The translations under genes and the position numbers were made by a program. A model generated the notes under the pieces. That model saw only the letters and a list, made by a program, of their open reading frames with translations. It did no database searches and was not told where the DNA came from. From positions 310,001-374,000 of the forward strand of contig JAEYLX010000032.1 in NCBI GenBank assembly GCA_023407575.1: 64,000 nt of DNA, given 5' to 3'. Every line of letters starts with the position of its first letter. The first letter of the stretch is position 1. Below, piece after piece: positions 62,868 to 64,000 of this stretch. The DNA is from Bacillota bacterium. GTDB lineage: Bacteria; Bacillota; Clostridia; Lachnospirales; Lachnospiraceae.

Positions 62868-63362
62868 ATGTCACAAACAGTAATTCAGGAAGAAGTTGAA
62901 CAGGAAGAGGATACGCAAAAAGGAAAATATCTGACCTTCTCCATGGGGAACGAGACCTACGGTATGGAAATACGGTATGTAACAGAAATTATTGGAATTC
63001 AACCAATTACTGAAGTACCAGAGCTTCCAAAATATATTAGAGGCATTATTAATTTAAGGGGAAAAATTATTCCTGTAATGGATGTGCGGTTAAGGTTTAA
63101 AAAAGAGTATCTAGAATACAATGACAGAACCTGTATTGTGGTTATTGATACAAGTGATATGTCAATTGGATTAATTGTTGATGGTGTTTCAGAAGTGTTA
63201 GCTATTTCGGAGGATGAGATTGTTGCGCCCCCGGATATTAATAAAAACAGCCAAAAGTATATTAAAGCAATAGGGAAAACAGGAAGTGAAGTTAAACTTT
63301 TATTAGATTGTGAGAAATTATTAAGCGATAATGAAATAGAGAGCTTAAGTAATGTGGGTTAA
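62868..63362 (+). CDS. cheW: Chemotaxis coupling protein CheW
   Basis: 164 aa from ATG 62868, after AAAGGGG; the frame opens at TTG 62841. CheW domain: YLTFSMGNETYGMEIRYVTEI, then LPKYIRGIINLRGKIIPVMD and IGLIVDGVSEVL. It links CheA to receptors at the inner membrane face. An acidic N-terminal stretch (EEVEQEEDTQKG) precedes the domain. It begins 28 nt after cheA and 26 nt before the receptor gene. Confidence 0.94.
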   Translation: MSQTVIQEEVEQEEDTQKGKYLTFSMGNETYGMEIRYVTEIIGIQPITEVPELPKYIRGIINLRGKIIPVMDVRLRFKKEYLEYNDRTCIVVIDTSDMSIGLIVDGVSEVLAISEDEIVAPPDINKNSQKYIKAIGKTGSEVKLLLDCEKLLSDNEIESLSNVG

Positions 63363-63388
63363 ATACTGTTACTAAGGAGGAAATAGTA

Positions 63389-64000
63389 ATGAAATGGTTT
63401 TACAATTTAAAGATAGCTGCAAAATTACTAATAGGATTTATCGTGGTAGCTGCGCTTGCTGGACTTATTGGTGTATATGGGATTATAAATTTAAGAATGG
63501 TCAATGAAAATGATACAAAGCTTTATGAGGAAAATTTAATGGGCATAGCTAACATTAGTTCGTTAAGTAATGACTTTATCAGTGTAAGAATGGTTATGAG
63601 AGATCTTATCATGAATCTTGACGAAACAGATAAATCAAAGTATGTCGATAGTGTAAACGAATACTTAGAAGATTTTGATATTGTTATGACCGAATATGAG
63701 GTAAGGATAACTTCTAAGGAGGACAGAGATAATTTTAATGAAGTGGCTTCCTTGATGGAACCCTATAAAGCAGCAGTGGAAGAAATTATTGACGCTGCTT
63801 TAGCAGGCAACAATGAGGCAGATGTGACTGCATTATTTCAGGCTGCTGGGCCTTTGGGAGATTCGGTAGATAAAATTCTTGATTCTATGACTCTATGGAA
63901 TGAAACCCAAGCAAAAGAACGATCGGAGAGCAATGATGCATCTGCAGCTTCTGCGTCATTCCTTATGATACTCATTGTGATTGTAGTGGTAATTCTATCT
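63389..64000 (+). CDS. Methyl-accepting chemotaxis protein (3' partial)
   Basis: The frame from ATG 63389 (after AAGGAGG) stays open to the window end, 204 codons. It starts MKWFYNLKIAAKLLIGFIVV, a basic residue cluster and first membrane helix, followed by a four-helix-bundle ligand domain (NLRMVNENDTKLYEENL, VRMVMRDLIMNL) and the beginning of a second membrane helix (SFLMILIVIVVVILS). HAMP and signalling domains should lie beyond the window. It is the probable receptor partner of the CheA and CheW encoded just upstream. Confidence 0.9.
   Translation, partial: MKWFYNLKIAAKLLIGFIVVAALAGLIGVYGIINLRMVNENDTKLYEENLMGIANISSLSNDFISVRMVMRDLIMNLDETDKSKYVDSVNEYLEDFDIVMTEYEVRITSKEDRDNFNEVASLMEPYKAAVEEIIDAALAGNNEADVTALFQAAGPLGDSVDKILDSMTLWNETQAKERSESNDASAASASFLMILIVIVVVILS

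Overview
The window looks like chromosome of a low-GC, Gram-positive, anaerobic plant-polysaccharide degrader, most likely a Lachnospiraceae member (Lachnoclostridium/Clostridium phytofermentans-like). This rests on AT-rich coding sequence with strong AGGAGG ribosome binding sites, lipoprotein sugar-binding proteins, YesM/YesN-type two-component systems, many glycoside hydrolases and ChvE/MmsAB and OpuB-type transporters. No rRNA, tRNA, CRISPR array, insertion sequence or phage gene was seen. The species is an inference.

Layout. 1-9.6 kb is a uronate/pectin catabolic region: a partial sugar-phosphate isomerase, a GH4 enzyme with the CHEV motif of alpha-galacturonidases, eda-kdgK on the minus strand behind a KdgR-like operator, an IclR regulator, an AraC regulator, kduI, kduD and a small transaldolase. 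Together these take unsaturated galacturonate to KDG, KDPG, pyruvate and triose phosphate. 9.6-16.4 kb holds a DeoR regulator with an orphan sugar ABC ATPase, divergent from a complete ChvE-MmsA-MmsB monosaccharide importer. 16.6-20.3 kb holds a UMP kinase fragment, an unknown protein, a HIT protein, a wall-anchored starch-binding protein behind LacI-like operators, and a DUF2812/PadR pair. 20.5-26.1 kb is an operon joining an OpuB/OsmoF-type ABC transporter to an iron-sulfur protein and O-acetylhomoserine sulfhydrylase. 26.1-31 kb carries a GH42 beta-galactosidase, superoxide dismutase and an S41-like protein on the minus strand.

31-54.7 kb is a large oligosaccharide-sensing and uptake region. 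It has two back-to-back YesM/YesN systems, the first followed by a membrane-tethered binding protein. Two parallel modules follow, each binding protein, permease, permease, structured repeat, GH36 alpha-galactosidase. Between them lies an AT-rich minus-strand island (arr, two small unknown genes, a 5'-truncated HD hydrolase). Neither module carries its own ATPase, so a shared MsmX-type ATPase elsewhere is expected. 54.9-64 kb is signal transduction: a multi-PAS hybrid kinase, a REC-kinase, a convergent AraC-type response regulator, and cheA-cheW-mcp running off the window.

The most unusual observation is a pair of about 115-nt hairpin elements (42831-42950 and 52237-52352). They have conserved internal-loop blocks but unrelated, fully compensated stems, and each sits between an ABC importer operon and its GH36 gene. 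A third, unrelated four-stem element lies at 22220-22344.
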